A stretch of DNA of 15,971 nt from Egerieimonas sp900552095 (GTDB lineage Bacteria > Bacillota > Clostridia > Lachnospirales > Lachnospiraceae), in NCBI GenBank assembly GCA_902469965.1, contig CABREP010000052.1, positions 1-15,971 on the forward strand, in the 5' to 3' direction. Positions 14,800 through 15,971 of this stretch are shown piece after piece. Both the position numbers and the translations under genes were made by a program. The notes below the pieces were generated by a model that saw only the letters and a list, made by a program, of their open reading frames with translations, had not been told where the DNA came from and ran no database searches. Each line of letters opens with the position of its first letter. The first letter of the stretch is position 1.

Positions 14800-15561
14800 T
14801 TATTTTTCTTTTGAAATCAGATGATAGGGAAGAGCTGTAAAAATCACGCCTCCGATCATATTTCCCACCGTAGCCAGAAGCACGCTGTAGAAATACTGGC
14901 CGATCGTAACTCCGCCCTGGGCAACGCCTACGCCCAGAATACTCATGTTGGCAATGCTATGCTCAAACCCGCAGACCATAAACACGAAGATACACCAGAA
15001 AATCATGATCAGCTTGCCGGATTCCGATTTTAACTTGGTTCCACACCACACGGCCAGACACACCAGAATATTACAGAGAATGGCTCTCATCAGCAGGGGT
15101 GCCGGCGCCAGACCTACCTTTCCTGCACTGACAGAAACAAAATACTCTCCCACAGCCCCCGCATCAATGCCCGTCAGATGAAATGCCGCTACAGAGATCA
15201 CAGAGCCAACCAGGTTTCCGATCCAGCAGATCACCCACAATTTCACTGTGTCTCCCCAGGTAACGGTTTTTCGGATTGCAGCTGCCGCCATCACAAAATT
15301 ATTTCCTGTAAAAAGTTCTGCCCCCGCCATCACAACCAGACTGAGTGCAGAAGCAAAAGCAAAGGCCTGGAAAAACTTTGTCAGGGAAGCAAGATTTCCG
15401 CCGTTGATCACTGATCCCAGGGTAAATGCCACGAAGCTTCCGAAGGAAATAAACATTCCCGCTACCATCGCCGAAACAAAATAACCCAGAGGATTTTTCT
15501 TCAGCAGGTTTACTTTCCCTGCCCCTCCATTACACACCGCTTTGTACTCGTCTTTAAACAT
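14800..15561 (-). CDS. Formate/nitrite transporter (FNT) family channel
   Basis: Integral membrane protein of 253 residues with six predicted membrane segments, the FocA/NirC/HSC fold, forming a pentameric channel for small monovalent anions. Family motifs are KKNPLGYFVSAMVAGMFI (21-38), AELFTGNN (81-88), and GFEHSIANM (198-206), whose His201 matches the central pore His of FocA. AAGGAGGAG is placed well before the ATG. Sequence alone does not separate formate, nitrite and hydrosulfide carriers. The ZTP riboswitch in its leader argues for formate, because ZTP reports low 10-formyl-tetrahydrofolate, which is made from formate. It has its own promoter, riboswitch and terminator, so it is a single-gene unit. 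No pyruvate formate-lyase or formyl-THF ligase gene is visible in the window. Confidence 0.94.
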   Translation of the reverse strand: MFKDEYKAVCNGGAGKVNLLKKNPLGYFVSAMVAGMFISFGSFVAFTLGSVINGGNLASLTKFFQAFAFASALSLVVMAGAELFTGNNFVMAAAAIRKTVTWGDTVKLWVICWIGNLVGSVISVAAFHLTGIDAGAVGEYFVSVSAGKVGLAPAPLLMRAILCNILVCLAVWCGTKLKSESGKLIMIFWCIFVFMVCGFEHSIANMSILGVGVAQGGVTIGQYFYSVLLATVGNMIGGVIFTALPYHLISKEK

Positions 15562-15616
15562 ACCTGACTCCTCCTTACATTTTTGCTCTGTCCCCTTTTA
15601 AGCCTCTTTACGGTTT

Positions 15617-15654
15617 AAAAAAGGACAACATTTGCCAGAACACAAATGTTGCCC
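15617..15654 (-). terminator. Expression-platform terminator of the ZTP riboswitch
   Basis: On the minus strand GGGCAACATTTG (15654-15643) pairs with CAAATGTTGTCC (15634-15623), a 12-bp stem with one G-U pair and an 8-nt loop. Six T residues (15622-15617) follow at once. The first bases of the stem are the conserved CUGGGCA end of the aptamer. Ligand-bound aptamer and terminator are therefore mutually exclusive, predicting that ZTP/ZMP turns transcription on. Confidence 0.9.
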
Positions 15655-15725
15655 AGACGGTCGGCTTTTCACTCAGAACCGGTTCCCCTGTGGTAATCCA
15701 CATCTTCTCCGTCAGTCGCCGGTCC
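15650..15725 (-). ncRNA. ZTP/ZMP riboswitch (pfl motif) controlling the FNT transporter
   Basis: The leader matches the ZTP aptamer by hand folding. P1 is GGACCGG (15725-15719) with CCGGUUC (15682-15676). The conserved CGACUGACGGA follows. P2 is GUGG-AUUA-CCAC (15701-15690), followed by the conserved AGGGGAA. The 3' conserved block CCGUCUGGGCA occupies 15660-15650. The pseudoknot GACGG (15713-15709) with CCGUC (15660-15656) shows a covarying A-U where the usual GGCG/CGCC form has G-C. The class senses ZTP/ZMP, the purine intermediates that accumulate when 10-formyl-tetrahydrofolate is short, and normally switches on folate and one-carbon genes. The P3 helix between the two halves is less clear here. 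Confidence 0.9.
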
Positions 15726-15743
15726 CTGCTTTGTTATGAATTT

Positions 15744-15772
15744 AACATACCACTTTTTTGTCTTTTTGTCAA
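15744..15772 (-). promoter_or_regulatory. Promoter of the ZTP riboswitch-FNT unit
   Basis: A consensus TTGACA (15772-15767), a 17-bp spacer and TATGTT (15749-15744) lie on the minus strand. Transcription should start near 15737, about 12 nt before P1 of the aptamer. The -35 hexamer overlaps the TGA stop codon of the upstream MATE gene. Confidence 0.8.
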
Positions 15773-15971
15773 TTCCCAACCGTGATTTTTGACGGTTTTT
15801 CAGCCCCCATTTTTTGAAATTCCTGGGCCGCAAACCAGACAGAGATCACCGCCGCTGCCAGGTCCGCCACCGGAGCTGCATACATGATCCCGTCGATTCC
15901 CATAAAATAAGGAAGCAGGAGCATCAGCGGCACCAGAAAAATCGTCTGCCTGGTCAGAGAAAGAAACACCC
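15769..15971 (-). CDS. MATE-family efflux transporter, C-terminal end (runs off the right edge)
   Basis: The last 66 or so codons of a larger open frame that continues beyond the window. Visible residues are SLTRQTIFLVPLMLLLPYFMG, a glycine-containing turn (IDGIMYAAPVADLAAAVIS), then a basic C-terminal tail ending ITVGN. The pattern of Arg-Q-x-x-F-L-x-P-L followed by G-x-x-G-I-x-x-A-x-P-x-A-D is typical of the last two helices of MATE (NorM/DinF-type) multidrug and toxin extruders. The GTG at 15969 is an internal valine codon, not a start. No terminator separates it from the riboswitch promoter. Confidence 0.8.
   Translation of the reverse strand, partial: VFLSLTRQTIFLVPLMLLLPYFMGIDGIMYAAPVADLAAAVISVWFAAQEFQKMGAEKPSKITVGN

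Noticed and set aside
14800..15561. Naming the transporter focA or nirC
   Set aside because: Family motifs do not separate formate, nitrite and hydrosulfide channels; the formate suggestion rests only on the riboswitch.

Overview
The window looks like a chromosomal segment of an anaerobic Firmicute, most likely a Lachnospiraceae-type Clostridia. The reasons are strong AGGAGG-type ribosome binding sites, sigma-A-like promoters, U-run terminators, a ZTP riboswitch, and the co-occurrence of DHHW-family, DUF4358 and MBOAT proteins. This assignment is inference from gene content only. Almost everything is on the minus strand. The exceptions are a LysR regulator and a lipoprotein cyclophilin near the left end. 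There is no sign of phage, insertion sequence, CRISPR or RNA genes, and no gene-free stretch exceeds about 210 bases.

Region 1 (1-3900) is branched-chain amino acid metabolism. It holds the 5' third of leuC (minus), a divergent LysR regulator (plus) sharing a 118-bp intergenic region that contains overlapping promoters and two inverted repeats, and a secreted lipoprotein peptidyl-prolyl isomerase behind the regulator. A strong two-way terminator follows, then a convergent ilvN-ilvC operon (minus) with its own near-consensus promoter. No ilvB is present next to ilvN.

Region 2 (3945-8080) is a compact four-gene minus-strand operon. In transcription order it encodes a membrane-anchored SGNH/GDSL hydrolase, a DUF4358 single-pass protein, an MBOAT O-acyltransferase and a DHHW-family (AlgJ/AlgX-like) protein. 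This resembles an AlgI/AlgJ-type machine that passes acyl groups across the membrane onto an extracellular glycan. The substrate is not visible in the window. It is the best candidate here for an incompletely described system.

Region 3 (8131-14712) is housekeeping. It contains yaaA coupled to an ArsC/Spx-like thioredoxin-fold protein, a stand-alone carB with its own promoter and terminator but no carA beside it, a frameshifted gene for a 37-kDa nucleoid-associated protein, and a RihC-like nucleoside hydrolase overlapping it by ATGA. The hydrolase has Tyr where E. coli RihC has the catalytic His.

Region 4 (14743-15971) is a formate/nitrite transporter gene. It lies behind a complete transcription-terminating ZTP (pfl-motif) riboswitch with promoter, aptamer and overlapping terminator. 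This couples formate or related anion transport to 10-formyl-tetrahydrofolate/ZTP status. The right edge cuts through the 3' end of a MATE-family transporter gene.
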